NCBI RefSeq assembly: GCF_025655475.1
Contig: NZ_JAHTIK010000001.1
Span: forward strand, 3,814,164-3,846,908
Origin: Kitasatospora sp. DSM 101779
GTDB lineage: Bacteria; Actinomycetota; Actinomycetes; Streptomycetales; Streptomycetaceae
DNA length: 32,745 nucleotides
Direction of reading: 5' to 3'
Below the pieces are notes generated by a model. That model was not told the origin of the DNA. It ran no database searches and saw only the letters and a program-made list of their open reading frames with translations. How positions within the stretch are numbered: position 1 is the first letter of the stretch; each line of letters begins with the position of its first letter. Both the position numbers and the translations under genes were made by a program. Below are positions 15,871 through 22,812 of this stretch, piece after piece.

Positions 15871-16000
15871 CTCATCTTCCCCGCGGCGCGGTTGCGCCAC
15901 AGGCCGGAATTGGCACCTGTCCCGCGGGGGGCCTGCGACCGCCGCTGCGAGAAGGTTGCCGGGACGTCGACGGGCCGTTCCCTCAGTCCCTCTGGATGAG
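15871..16000 (-). ncRNA. SAM-I (S-box) riboswitch
   Basis: Read on the minus strand, the leader has the S-box hallmarks in order: P1 5' strand CTCATC (16000-15995), AGAGGGACTGAGGGA, GGCCCGTCGACGTCCCGGC followed by AACC (kink-turn region), AGGTGCCAATTCCGG (J3/4-P4 region) and P1 3' strand GATGAG (15876-15871). The P1 3' strand runs straight into the ribosome binding site of the PLP-enzyme gene (about 15873-15861). SAM binding, which stabilises P1, should therefore hide the ribosome binding site. I see no terminator hairpin, so control is probably translational. Confidence 0.88.
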
Positions 16001-16139
16001 CTCTGTGAAGTTGTGTGTTGTCCGCTGCGGCGACCCCGGCGTGCGAAGGCTTCACCGCAGTACGAAGACTGTATCCGAAGGCCCCGGCGCCGAAAGGCGG
16101 CGTCCGATCCGCGAGATGGAAGTTACGAGGAGCGAGACC

Positions 16140-17144
16140 GTGACCGAGCAGCCCCGTCCCGACGTCCTCCCCGAGGTCGCGTCCTGGCTGCGTCGCCGCT
16201 CCTGGGCGGCGGCCGACTTCCCGGTGGAGCGGCTGATCGCCGCCAAGCGGGCGGCGGGGAGCGCCGGAACGGTCAGCGTGGTGCTGCCCGCCCTCGACGA
16301 GGAACCCACCGTCGGGGAGATCGTCGCCACCGTCCGCAGCGAGTTGATGGAGCGTCATCCGCTGGTCGACGAACTGGTGGTGGTGGACTCCGGCTCGGTC
16401 GACCGGACGGCCGAGACCGCCCGGTCGGCGGGCGCCCGAGTGGTGCACCGGGACGACATCCTGCCCCGGCTGCCGGCCGCCCCCGGCAAGGGCGAGGTGC
16501 TCTGGCGGTCGCTGCTGGCGACCTCAGGCGCGATCGTCTGCTTCGTCGACGCCGACCTGCGCGAGTTCGACCCGGCCTTCGTCACCGGGATCGTCGGCCC
16601 ACTGCTCACCGACCCCGCGCTGGAGCTGGTCAAGGCGATGTACGACCGGCCGCTGGAGACCGGGGGCGCGGTGGTGCCGGCCGGCGGCGGGCGGGTCACC
16701 GAACTGGTCGCCCGGCCGCTGATCAACCTGCACTGGCCCCAGCTGTCCGGCTTCGTCCAGCCGCTCGGCGGCGAGTACGCGGCCCGCCGCACGCTGCTGG
16801 AGCGGCTGCCCTTCCCGACCGGGTACGGGGTGGAGCTCGGCCTGCTGGTGGACGCCCTGGAGGCGGTCGGGCTGGACGCGCTGGCCCAGGTCGACGTCGG
16901 CGTCCGGCACCACCGCCACCAGGACGGACAGGCCCTCGGGCGGATGGCCGCCACGATCTACCGGACGGCCCTGGAGCGGCTCGACCGCACCCACCGGCTG
17001 AAGGCCGGCGAGGATCTGGTGCACCCGCTGCTCACCCAGTTCAGCCGCGATCCGGGCACCCGGGGCTTCACCGCGCACACCCACGAGGTGACCGCCCTGG
17101 AGCGCCCGCCGATGCGCACGGTGCCGGAGTACACCGGGCGCTGA
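16140..17144 (+). CDS. gpgS: Glucosyl-3-phosphoglycerate synthase
   Basis: The 334-residue GT81 glycosyltransferase transfers glucose from an NDP-glucose to 3-phosphoglycerate, the first step towards glucosylglycerate (and, in mycobacteria, methylglucose lipopolysaccharides). Motifs: VSVVLPALDEEPTVGEIVATV (nucleotide-binding start), ELVVVDSGSVDRTAETA, the acceptor loop GKGEVLWRSL, the metal-binding DADLR, LSGFVQPLGGEYA and the late YGVELGLLVDAL. The GTG at 16140 is supported by GAGGAG 7 nt upstream; the open frame extends far further upstream only as the shadow of the opposite gene. It stands 67 bp before otsA in the same direction. Both enzymes draw on NDP-glucose for compatible solutes. Confidence 0.95.
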   Translation: MTEQPRPDVLPEVASWLRRRSWAAADFPVERLIAAKRAAGSAGTVSVVLPALDEEPTVGEIVATVRSELMERHPLVDELVVVDSGSVDRTAETARSAGARVVHRDDILPRLPAAPGKGEVLWRSLLATSGAIVCFVDADLREFDPAFVTGIVGPLLTDPALELVKAMYDRPLETGGAVVPAGGGRVTELVARPLINLHWPQLSGFVQPLGGEYAARRTLLERLPFPTGYGVELGLLVDALEAVGLDALAQVDVGVRHHRHQDGQALGRMAATIYRTALERLDRTHRLKAGEDLVHPLLTQFSRDPGTRGFTAHTHEVTALERPPMRTVPEYTGR

Positions 17145-17211
17145 GCGGGCCCGCGGACCCGCGGACCCGCCGAATGGTTTGCCGCACCGATCGCGCGGCA
17201 AGCTAGGGGAT

Positions 17212-18681
17212 ATGGCCGATCTCGCGTTCGAACGTACGCAGCAGTCTGGCGCCGCCCCCGTCCTGGTGGCCTCGAACCGCGGCCCGGTGTCCTTCAGCAG
17301 CGGGGACGACGGCGCGCTCACCCTGAAGAGAGGCGGCGGCGGCCTGGTGTCCGGGCTCTCCGCGATCGACGACCCCTCGGCGGTCTGGGTCTGCGCCGCC
17401 CTCGGCGACGCCGACCGGCAGGCCTCCCGGCAGGCCCCGAACGGCCGGCTCGACCTGGCCGGCCACGACGTCGGCGGACAGGCCGTCCGGATGCTGGACA
17501 TCGAGCCCGGCACCTTCGCCCGCGCCTACAACGGCATCGCCAACTCCACCCTGTGGTTCGTCCACCACCTGCTGTACGACACCCCGGTCACCCCGGTCTT
17601 CGACGACCGCTTCCGCCGCGAGTGGGAGTCCTACACCGCGTACAACGCCGCCTTCGCCGAGGCCCTGGCCGCCGAGGCCGCACCGGGCGCCGCCGTGCTG
17701 GTGCAGGACTACCACCTCTCGCTCGCCCCGGCGCTGCTCCGCGCGCTCCGCCCGGACCTGCGGATCGGGCACTTCTCGCACACCCCGTGGGCCCCGCCGG
17801 AGTACTACCGGCTGCTGCCCGACGACGTCGCCGCCGAGGTGCTCACCGGCATCCTGGGCGCCGACCGGGCCGGCTTCCTCACCGAACGCTGGGCGCTCGC
17901 CTTCGCCGACTGCTGCGAGGCCGTGCTCGGGGCCGAGGTGGACCGCGCGGCCCGCACCGTCACCCACGCCGGACGCACCACCCGGCTGGGCGTGCACGGG
18001 CTCGGCGCGGACGCCGACTTCCTGCGCGAACGCGCGCACCGGTCGGACGTGGACGCCCGGCTGGCCGCACTGCGCGAGGCGGTGGGCGACCGGAGGACGA
18101 TCGTCCGGGTCGACCGCACCGAACTCAGCAAGAACATCGTCCGTGGCCTGCTCGCCTACCGGCACCTGCTGCGCAGCCGGCCCGAGTGGCAGGACAAGGT
18201 GGTGCACATCGCCTTCGCCTACCCCTCCCGGCACGACCTGCCCGAGTACCGCGAGTACACCGCGGCGGTGCAGCGGATCGCCCGCGAGATCAACGACGAG
18301 TTCGCCACGCCCGACTGGCAGCCGCTGATCCTGCACGTCAACGACGACTTCCCGCGGTCGCTGGCGGCCTACCGGCTGGCGGACGTGGCCCTGGTCAACC
18401 CGATCCGGGACGGCATGAACCTGGTCGCCAAGGAGATCCCCGTGGTCTCCGACGCGGGCTGCGCCCTGGTGCTCTCCCGGGAGGCCGGCGCCTTCGCCGA
18501 ACTCGCCGACGACGCGATCACCGTCAACCCGTACGACGTGATCGCCACCGCGGAGGCGCTGCACCGCGGGCTGACCATGCCCGCGGAGGAGCGCACCGAC
18601 CGCACCAAGCGGCTCGCCGCCGCAGCCACCGCACTGCCCCCGCAGCAGTGGTTCCTCGACCAGCTGAACGCCCTCGGCTGA
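17212..18681 (+). CDS. otsA: Trehalose-6-phosphate synthase
   Basis: The 489-residue GT20 retaining glycosyltransferase makes trehalose 6-phosphate from an NDP-glucose and glucose 6-phosphate. Motifs: LVASNRGPVSF and GGGGLVSGL at the N-terminus, VLVQDYHLSLAPALLR, GHFSHTPWAPPEYYRLLP, VRVDRTELSKNIVRGL and the C-terminal NPIRDGMNLVAKE, which forms the donor site. The chosen ATG at 17212 has AGGGGAT immediately upstream and begins just before the conserved N-terminal strand. The gene probably shares a transcript with gpgS and converges with otsB, which encodes the next enzyme of the pathway. Confidence 0.96.
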   Translation: MADLAFERTQQSGAAPVLVASNRGPVSFSSGDDGALTLKRGGGGLVSGLSAIDDPSAVWVCAALGDADRQASRQAPNGRLDLAGHDVGGQAVRMLDIEPGTFARAYNGIANSTLWFVHHLLYDTPVTPVFDDRFRREWESYTAYNAAFAEALAAEAAPGAAVLVQDYHLSLAPALLRALRPDLRIGHFSHTPWAPPEYYRLLPDDVAAEVLTGILGADRAGFLTERWALAFADCCEAVLGAEVDRAARTVTHAGRTTRLGVHGLGADADFLRERAHRSDVDARLAALREAVGDRRTIVRVDRTELSKNIVRGLLAYRHLLRSRPEWQDKVVHIAFAYPSRHDLPEYREYTAAVQRIAREINDEFATPDWQPLILHVNDDFPRSLAAYRLADVALVNPIRDGMNLVAKEIPVVSDAGCALVLSREAGAFAELADDAITVNPYDVIATAEALHRGLTMPAEERTDRTKRLAAAATALPPQQWFLDQLNALG

Positions 18682-18702
18682 GAGACGACCCATGAGGAGC
18701 AC

Positions 18703-18762
18703 CGGGGGCACCGCGCCGGGGGCACCGCGCCGGGTGCCGCCGGCGCCCCTGGTGTGGTGCCC
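18703..18762. terminator. Convergent terminator with a tandem 14-bp repeat
   Basis: CGGGGGCACCGCGC occurs twice in direct tandem (18703-18716, 18717-18730). The second copy pairs with downstream sequence: GGGCACC (18720-18726) with GGTGCCC (18756-18762), and CGCGCCGG with CCGGCGCC between. The hairpin lies between the facing ends of otsA and otsB and could stop transcription from either side. The tandem duplication is young enough to be identical. Confidence 0.5.
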
Positions 18763-18765
18763 GTC

Positions 18766-19626
18766 TCAGGCTTGAGTGCCGAGTTCCTCGGCGAGGGCCG
18801 CGAGCAGGTCCATCAGGCCGGCCGGGCCCGGGACGACCAGGTCCGCCCGGTCGGCCAGCTCGCGCACCCGCGCCTCGCCGGTGGTCGGGCCGCTGCACAC
18901 CAGCAGGCCGGGCAGGCCCTCCGCGCGGCGCTTCTCGACCGCGGCGAAGGCGGCGAGGTCGCCGAGGTCGTCTCCGGCGTAGAGCACCGTGCGGGCGGAG
19001 TGCTCGGCGAGGAAGGCCTCCAGTGCACCGCCCTTGTCGACGCCGGGCGGGCGCAGCTCCAGCACGAAGCGGCCGGGCTCGACGACCAGCCCGTGCTCGG
19101 CGGCGAACGCGGCCAGCGGGGCGCGCAGCCGGTCCATCGCGGGCTGCGGCTCGGCGGTGCGGCGGGTGTGCACGGCGAGGGCGCGGCCCTTGTCCTCCGT
19201 CCAGGTGCCCTCGGGGGCGCCCTCGCGGGTCAGCAGGTCGGGCAGCGCGGTACGGGCGGCGGCGACGCCGGCGGGGGGTTCGGGGGCGGTGAGCTCCCCG
19301 GTGTGCGCGTCCCAGCGTTCGGCGCCGTACTGCCCGAGCACGGTCAGGTGCTCCAGTCCGGGGACGCCGTCGAAGCCGCCGTAGGCCACCGCGTCGGCGG
19401 CGGGGCGGCCGGTGACCACGGCGACGGCGCCGACCCGGGGCGCCAGCGCGGAGAGCACGGCGGCCGCCCGGGGGTGGGCGCGGGCGGCGGTCGGGTCGGC
19501 GACGATCGGTGCCAGCGTGCCGTCGAAGTCGAGGGCCACCACGGCCTCGCCGGGTGCGGCCAGCAGTGCCGCCAGACCGTCCCGCCCGGCGGCCGTGCTC
19601 GGAGTGAACTGCTCAGGAATGCCCAT
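18766..19626 (-). CDS. otsB: Trehalose-6-phosphate phosphatase
   Basis: The 286-residue HAD-superfamily phosphatase removes the phosphate from trehalose 6-phosphate. HAD motif I is LDFDGTLAPI (about 33-42), motif II is VAVVTGRPA, the cap follows, motif III includes the basic residues around LRPPGVDKGGAL, and motif IV is YAGDDLGDLAAF. The ATG at 19626 gives the normal length. It lies 37 bp downstream of the DUF3263 gene on the same strand, so the two are probably co-transcribed, and it faces otsA. Confidence 0.95.
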   Translation of the reverse strand: MGIPEQFTPSTAAGRDGLAALLAAPGEAVVALDFDGTLAPIVADPTAARAHPRAAAVLSALAPRVGAVAVVTGRPAADAVAYGGFDGVPGLEHLTVLGQYGAERWDAHTGELTAPEPPAGVAAARTALPDLLTREGAPEGTWTEDKGRALAVHTRRTAEPQPAMDRLRAPLAAFAAEHGLVVEPGRFVLELRPPGVDKGGALEAFLAEHSARTVLYAGDDLGDLAAFAAVEKRRAEGLPGLLVCSGPTTGEARVRELADRADLVVPGPAGLMDLLAALAEELGTQA

Positions 19627-19663
19627 GTCCGGGACGGTACCCAGGCTCGGGCGCCGGACACCG

Positions 19664-19891
19664 TCAGCGTTCGGCGCGCCGCCGCTCGCGGATCCGGCGC
19701 AGCCGGTTGACCAGCACCGGGTCGGCGGCCAGCGCCTCGGGATTGTCCAGCAGGGCGTTGAGCAGCTGGTAGTAGCGGGTCGCGGAGATGTCGAGCTCGG
19801 CGCGGATCGCCCGTTCCTTGGCGCCGGCCGTGCGCCAGGGCCGGGCCTCCAGGGCGAGCACCGCGCGGTCCCGCTCGGTCAGGGCTGCCAT
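19664..19891 (-). CDS. DUF3263 domain protein
   Basis: The 75-residue product (MAALTERDRAVLALEARPWR, then ISATRYYQLLNALLDNPEAL and an Arg-rich tail RRIRERRRAER) matches DUF3263, a small actinobacterial family with a helix-turn-helix look. The central ELDISATRYYQLLNALL segment could be a recognition helix, suggesting a DNA-binding role, but no function is established. The ATG at 19891 has a near-perfect ribosome binding site (AGGAGGT, 6 nt away); the longer frame upstream lacks support. It heads an apparent operon with otsB. Confidence 0.88.
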   Translation of the reverse strand: MAALTERDRAVLALEARPWRTAGAKERAIRAELDISATRYYQLLNALLDNPEALAADPVLVNRLRRIRERRRAER

Positions 19892-19918
19892 CGTCCACCT
19901 CCTCTTACGAGGTGTCAT

Positions 19919-19958
19919 TCTGCCCGCCCGGTGCGACACACTCTGCCCGCCCCGGTGC
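19919..19958. repeat. Direct repeat between DUF3263 and cupin genes
   Basis: TCTGCCCGCCCGGTGC (19919-19934) recurs as TCTGCCCGCCCCGGTGC (19942-19958), differing by one inserted C. The repeat starts are 23 bp apart. It fills the short divergent promoter region and is a candidate operator for both genes. Confidence 0.5.
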
Positions 19959-19973
19959 CGGGTCCGGCCCGGC

Positions 19974-19986
19974 TAGCGTCGGTCCA
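19974..19986 (+). promoter_or_regulatory. -10 box of a probable leaderless promoter (cupin gene)
   Basis: TAGCGT (19974-19979) lies 6 nt before the ATG at 19986, and there is no Shine-Dalgarno sequence. Confidence 0.45.
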
Positions 19987-20327
19987 TGACCTTCGCACTG
20001 CACATTCCCGACGCCGAGCTCGAGCCGGAGCCGCTCGACCCCGACCAGATCGTCGCCGGCACGCCCGAGGTGACCGGCAGGGTGCTGTGGTCCTCGCCGG
20101 ACGGCCGGCAGCTGCGCGGCCTGTGGCAGATCACCCCGGGCACGGTGACCGACACCGAGGCGGACGAGCTGTTCGTGGTGGTGAGCGGCCGGGCCACCAT
20201 CGAGGTCGAGGGCGGACCCGTCCTGGAGGTGGGTCCGGGCGACGCGGCCGTGCTGCACGCGGGCGACCGCACCACCTGGACGGTGCACGAGACGCTCCGC
20301 AAGGCGTACGCGATCACCCTGCCCTGA
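19986..20327 (+). CDS. Cupin domain protein
   Basis: A 113-residue single-cupin protein. The core reads GLWQITPGTVTDTEADELFVVVSGRATIEVEG, then LEVGPGDAAVLHAGDRTTWTVHETLRKAYAI, resembling the cupin_3 group (ureidoglycine aminohydrolase-like). The usual first-motif histidines are replaced (T-D-T-E-A-D-E), leaving acidic residues and one late His, so metal binding, if any, differs from classic cupins. The short length and single domain suggest a binding or isomerase-like role, not a dioxygenase. The start is set by the leaderless promoter. Function unknown; not clearly linked to the neighbours. Confidence 0.85.
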   Translation: MTFALHIPDAELEPEPLDPDQIVAGTPEVTGRVLWSSPDGRQLRGLWQITPGTVTDTEADELFVVVSGRATIEVEGGPVLEVGPGDAAVLHAGDRTTWTVHETLRKAYAITLP

Positions 20328-20328
20328 G

Positions 20329-20350
20329 CGCGGGCCGAACCGGGCCCGCG
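20329..20350. terminator. Bidirectional terminator
   Basis: CGCGGGCC (20329-20336) pairs with GGCCCGCG (20343-20350) around a 6-nt loop, between the facing stop codons of the cupin and lipoprotein genes. Confidence 0.55.
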
Positions 20351-20358
20351 GCCCGTCC

Positions 20359-21651
20359 TCAGCGCCGGCTGCGGCCCGCCTCGGTGGCCGCGGCGGCCTG
20401 CAGGGCGGCGAGCGCGTCGTTGCCATCGCGCTTCACCGCGGCGCCGATCTGCTGCTTGACCAGGCCGCTGACCTTGTCCCAGGACGGGTCGCCGTAGGGG
20501 TAGAAGTTGGCGGTCGGCAGGGCGTTGAGGAACTCGGTGAGGTCGCGGTGGCGGCCGCTGCCGGTCATCTCGGTGCGGGTCTCCTGGGTGACCGGCAGCA
20601 GGTTGTACTGCTCGTCGAAGGCGAGCTGGTTGTCGGTGCGGTAGAGGAAGCCGAGGAACTTCTTGATCTCGGTCCGGTGGCCGTTGGCCTTGAAGGCCAT
20701 CATCCAGTCGGCGACGCCGAAGGTGGCCGGCTTGACCGTGGCGTCCTTGCGCGGGATCGCCGCCGTGCCGTAGTCGATCTTCGCGGCGGTGGCCTTGGCG
20801 ACCAGCCCGGGGTGGCCGTTGAGCATCGCGACCTTGCCGGCGGCGAAGTCGTTGAAGACGGTCTTGCGGTCGGTCGCGGCCGGATCGGCGTAGGTGAGGT
20901 GCTTCTCGACCAGGTTGGTGCGCAGCCAGGCGAAGGTGGCCCGGTTCTGCGGGGAGTCGAAGGTGTAGTTGCCGGCGTTGTCGGCGAGGCCGCCGCCGCC
21001 GCCCATGGCCCAGATCATGGATTCGGCCTGGGCCTCCTCGGGCCCGAGCGGCAGCCCGTACGGGGTGACGCCGGGCACCTTGGCCTTGATCAGCTCGGCG
21101 TCGTGGCGGAGCTCGTCCCAGGTGGTGGGCGGGGCGGTGATGCCGGCCTTGGCGAAGACGGCCTTGTTGTAGAAGAAGACCCGGGTCGAGGCGACGAACG
21201 GGATGCCGTACTGGCTGCCGAGCACCTGGCCGGCGCGCGAGAACGCGTCGATCATGCCGGCCTGGGTGTCGATGGAGAGGACGTCGGTGGCCGGGTAGAG
21301 CCGGTCGGCGGCGACCTGGTCGGCGAAGCCGCCGGTCTGCACGAGGTCCGGGGTGCGGCCGGAGGCGAGCAGGCTCGCGACCCGCTTGTCGATGTCGTTC
21401 CAGCTCTGCAGGTCGAGCTCGACCGTGATGCCGGGGTTGGCCTCCTCGAAGCGGCCGATCACGTCGCCCCAGAAGTGCGCCGTGCTGTTGGCCTCGCTGT
21501 CGCCGTAGTCGGCGGCGACCAGGCGCAGCGTGACGTCGCCGCCGCCCCCGCCGGAGTCGAGGGTGCCGCACCCGGTGGCGAGGACGAGGACGAGTGCGGG
21601 CGCCAGGACGCGACAGACGCGGAGCGGGTTCGTGCGGGTGAGGGTGTTCAC
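20359..21651 (-). CDS. ABC-transporter sugar-binding lipoprotein
   Basis: The 430-residue extracellular solute-binding protein (family 1, MalE-like) has a lipoprotein signal ending in the lipobox LATGC (cysteine near 28), then a Gly-rich linker and the periplasmic-binding fold: VTLRLVAADYGDSEANSTAHF, FEEANPGITVELDLQSWNDI, TPDLVQTGGFADQV, YGIPFVASTRVFFYNKAVF and ADWMMAFKANGHRTEI. No permease or ATPase genes are adjacent, so it must use transporter parts encoded elsewhere (in Streptomyces many such systems share the MsiK ATPase). A dre-like DasR site and a TTGCA palindrome lie upstream and, with the neighbouring DeoR and nag genes, suggest an amino-sugar or chitin-derived ligand. The start is the GTG at 21651. 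Ligand identity is inferred. Confidence 0.9.
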   Translation of the reverse strand: MNTLTRTNPLRVCRVLAPALVLVLATGCGTLDSGGGGGDVTLRLVAADYGDSEANSTAHFWGDVIGRFEEANPGITVELDLQSWNDIDKRVASLLASGRTPDLVQTGGFADQVAADRLYPATDVLSIDTQAGMIDAFSRAGQVLGSQYGIPFVASTRVFFYNKAVFAKAGITAPPTTWDELRHDAELIKAKVPGVTPYGLPLGPEEAQAESMIWAMGGGGGLADNAGNYTFDSPQNRATFAWLRTNLVEKHLTYADPAATDRKTVFNDFAAGKVAMLNGHPGLVAKATAAKIDYGTAAIPRKDATVKPATFGVADWMMAFKANGHRTEIKKFLGFLYRTDNQLAFDEQYNLLPVTQETRTEMTGSGRHRDLTEFLNALPTANFYPYGDPSWDKVSGLVKQQIGAAVKRDGNDALAALQAAAATEAGRSRR

Positions 21652-21705
21652 GCGGGGACCGCCTTCGGAAGGGGAAGCTGCGCCACCCTCCCAAGCGCCC
21701 GCGCA

Positions 21706-21721
21706 TGTGGTCCAGACCGGT
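21706..21721. promoter_or_regulatory. dre-like DasR operator upstream of the binding-protein gene
   Basis: TGTGGTCCAGACCGGT matches 13 of 16 positions of the DasR consensus, with both GGTC and AGACC half-sites intact. It lies about 55 bp before the lipoprotein start. Confidence 0.55.
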
Positions 21722-21753
21722 TCGCGCGGTAGTTATCGAAGTGTCAGATGTCG

Positions 21754-21768
21754 TTGCACCGGCTGCAA
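21754..21768. promoter_or_regulatory. TTGCA-N5-TGCAA palindrome
   Basis: TTGCA (21754-21758) and TGCAA (21764-21768) form a perfect inverted repeat between the lipoprotein and DeoR genes. The TTGCA half-site resembles units in the divergent DeoR/SIS promoter region (TTTGCACA, GTTGCGCA), so the same regulator might bind both. Confidence 0.4.
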
Positions 21769-21805
21769 TCGGAACGGGACGAATCCGGACAGTCCGCCTG
21801 CACGT

Positions 21806-22600
21806 TCAGACGGTGACCACCTGCACGCCGGCCTCCGTGAACGCCCGTGTCAGCTCCTGGTCGGCGCCGGAGTCGGTGACCAGGGTGTCGATCCCGTCCA
21901 GGCCGCAGATCCGGGCGAAGGCGCGGCGGCCCAGCTTGGAGGAGTCGGCGGCGACCACGACCCGGCGGGCGCGCTCGGCGAGCAGCCGGTTCACCCCGGC
22001 CTCGCCCTCGTGGTGGGCGGTCGCACCGTGCTCGACGTCGATCGCGTCGACGCCCAGCACCGTGACGTCCAGGGCGAGTTCGGCGAGCATCAGGCCGGCC
22101 AGCGGGCCGATCAGCTCGTAGGACTGCGGGCGGGCGACGCCGCCGGTGACCACGATCTTCACCTGCGGGCGGACGGTCAGCTCGTTGGCGATGTTGAGGG
22201 CGTTGGTGACCACGGTGAGGCCCTGCCCGGCGCCGCCCTCCAAGGACTCGGTGAGCTCGGGCCGGACGGCGAGCGCCCGGGCGACCTCGGTGGTGGTGGT
22301 GCCGCCGTTGAGGCCGACCACCTCGCCGGGGGCGACCAGGCCCGCGACCGCGGCGCCGATCCGCTGCTTGGCGTCGGCGTGCCGGGCGGTCTTGTAGCGC
22401 AGCGGCAGGTCGTAGGAGACGTGGTGGGCGACGGCGCCGCCACGGGTGCGGGTGACCATCTGCTGGCGGGCCAGCTGGTCGAGGTCGCGGCGGATGGTCG
22501 CGGCGGAGACCTGGAGGGCCTCGGCGGCCTCCTCGACCTCCAGCCGCCCGTGCTCGGCCAGCAGTTCCAGCAGTGCGTTCCACCGCTCGTACCTGGACAC
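21806..22600 (-). CDS. DeoR family transcriptional regulator
   Basis: The 264-residue repressor has the DeoR N-terminal helix-turn-helix (RYERWNALLELLAEHGRLEV, then VSAATIRRDLDQLARQQMVTRTRGGAV; about 1-55) and the C-terminal sugar-phosphate sensor domain (VGLNGGTTTTEVARAL, LTVVTNALNIANELTV, VVVAADSSKLGRRAFARI). Members of this type (AgaR, GatR, FruR) respond to phosphorylated sugars. The GTG at 22600 is supported by GGGAGG upstream. It is divergent from the SIS-nagK-nagA-aldolase cluster, whose promoter carries phased repeats suited to this repressor, and it precedes the sugar-binding lipoprotein on its own strand. The effector is probably an intermediate of amino-sugar catabolism. Confidence 0.93.
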   Translation of the reverse strand: MSRYERWNALLELLAEHGRLEVEEAAEALQVSAATIRRDLDQLARQQMVTRTRGGAVAHHVSYDLPLRYKTARHADAKQRIGAAVAGLVAPGEVVGLNGGTTTTEVARALAVRPELTESLEGGAGQGLTVVTNALNIANELTVRPQVKIVVTGGVARPQSYELIGPLAGLMLAELALDVTVLGVDAIDVEHGATAHHEGEAGVNRLLAERARRVVVAADSSKLGRRAFARICGLDGIDTLVTDSGADQELTRAFTEAGVQVVTV

Positions 22601-22632
22601 CGTGCGCCGCCCTCCCGACCGGATCCGACCGC

Positions 22633-22744
22633 TGCGCGCACCTGCGCGAAGCCTGCACAGCTTTGCACACCGGCGGCGGCGCGCCGGGTCGACGGCCGGT
22701 TTCCGACCCCGAACCGCGCGCACCGTTGCGCATTGCTGCGCGAA
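22633..22744. promoter_or_regulatory. Helically phased TGCGC-type repeats, candidate DeoR operator
   Basis: Units of TGC(G/A)C begin at 22633, 22643, 22654 and 22664, and again at 22717 (as CGCGCAC), 22727 and 22737. Spacings are 10, 11, 10, then 53 (five turns), 10 and 10 bp, so all seven face the same side of the helix. The second cluster overlaps the -35 box and spacer of the SIS-gene promoter. DeoR-family repressors often bind several direct repeats and loop DNA. Confidence 0.6.
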
Positions 22745-22755
22745 AGAGCTATAAA
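22726..22755 (+). promoter_or_regulatory. Promoter of the SIS-nagK-nagA cluster
   Basis: TTGCGC (22726-22731) and TATAAA (22750-22755) are 18 bp apart. The -10 box is unusually AT-rich for this genome. The predicted start is near 22762, leaving a leader of about 50 nt to the SIS start at 22813. Confidence 0.65.
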
Positions 22756-22812
22756 TCAATCATCTTCACGCAGTTCCGTCCGTTCCGGTGCATCAGCCCG
22801 AGGAGCCGCTCC

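Noticed and set aside
14553..17144. An 863-codon open frame on the plus strand covering both the PLP-enzyme region and gpgS
   Set aside because: Only the part from 16140 encodes a recognisable protein (GpgS). The upstream part is antisense to the PLP-enzyme gene and riboswitch, has repetitive Gly/Ala/Arg composition and no homology pattern.
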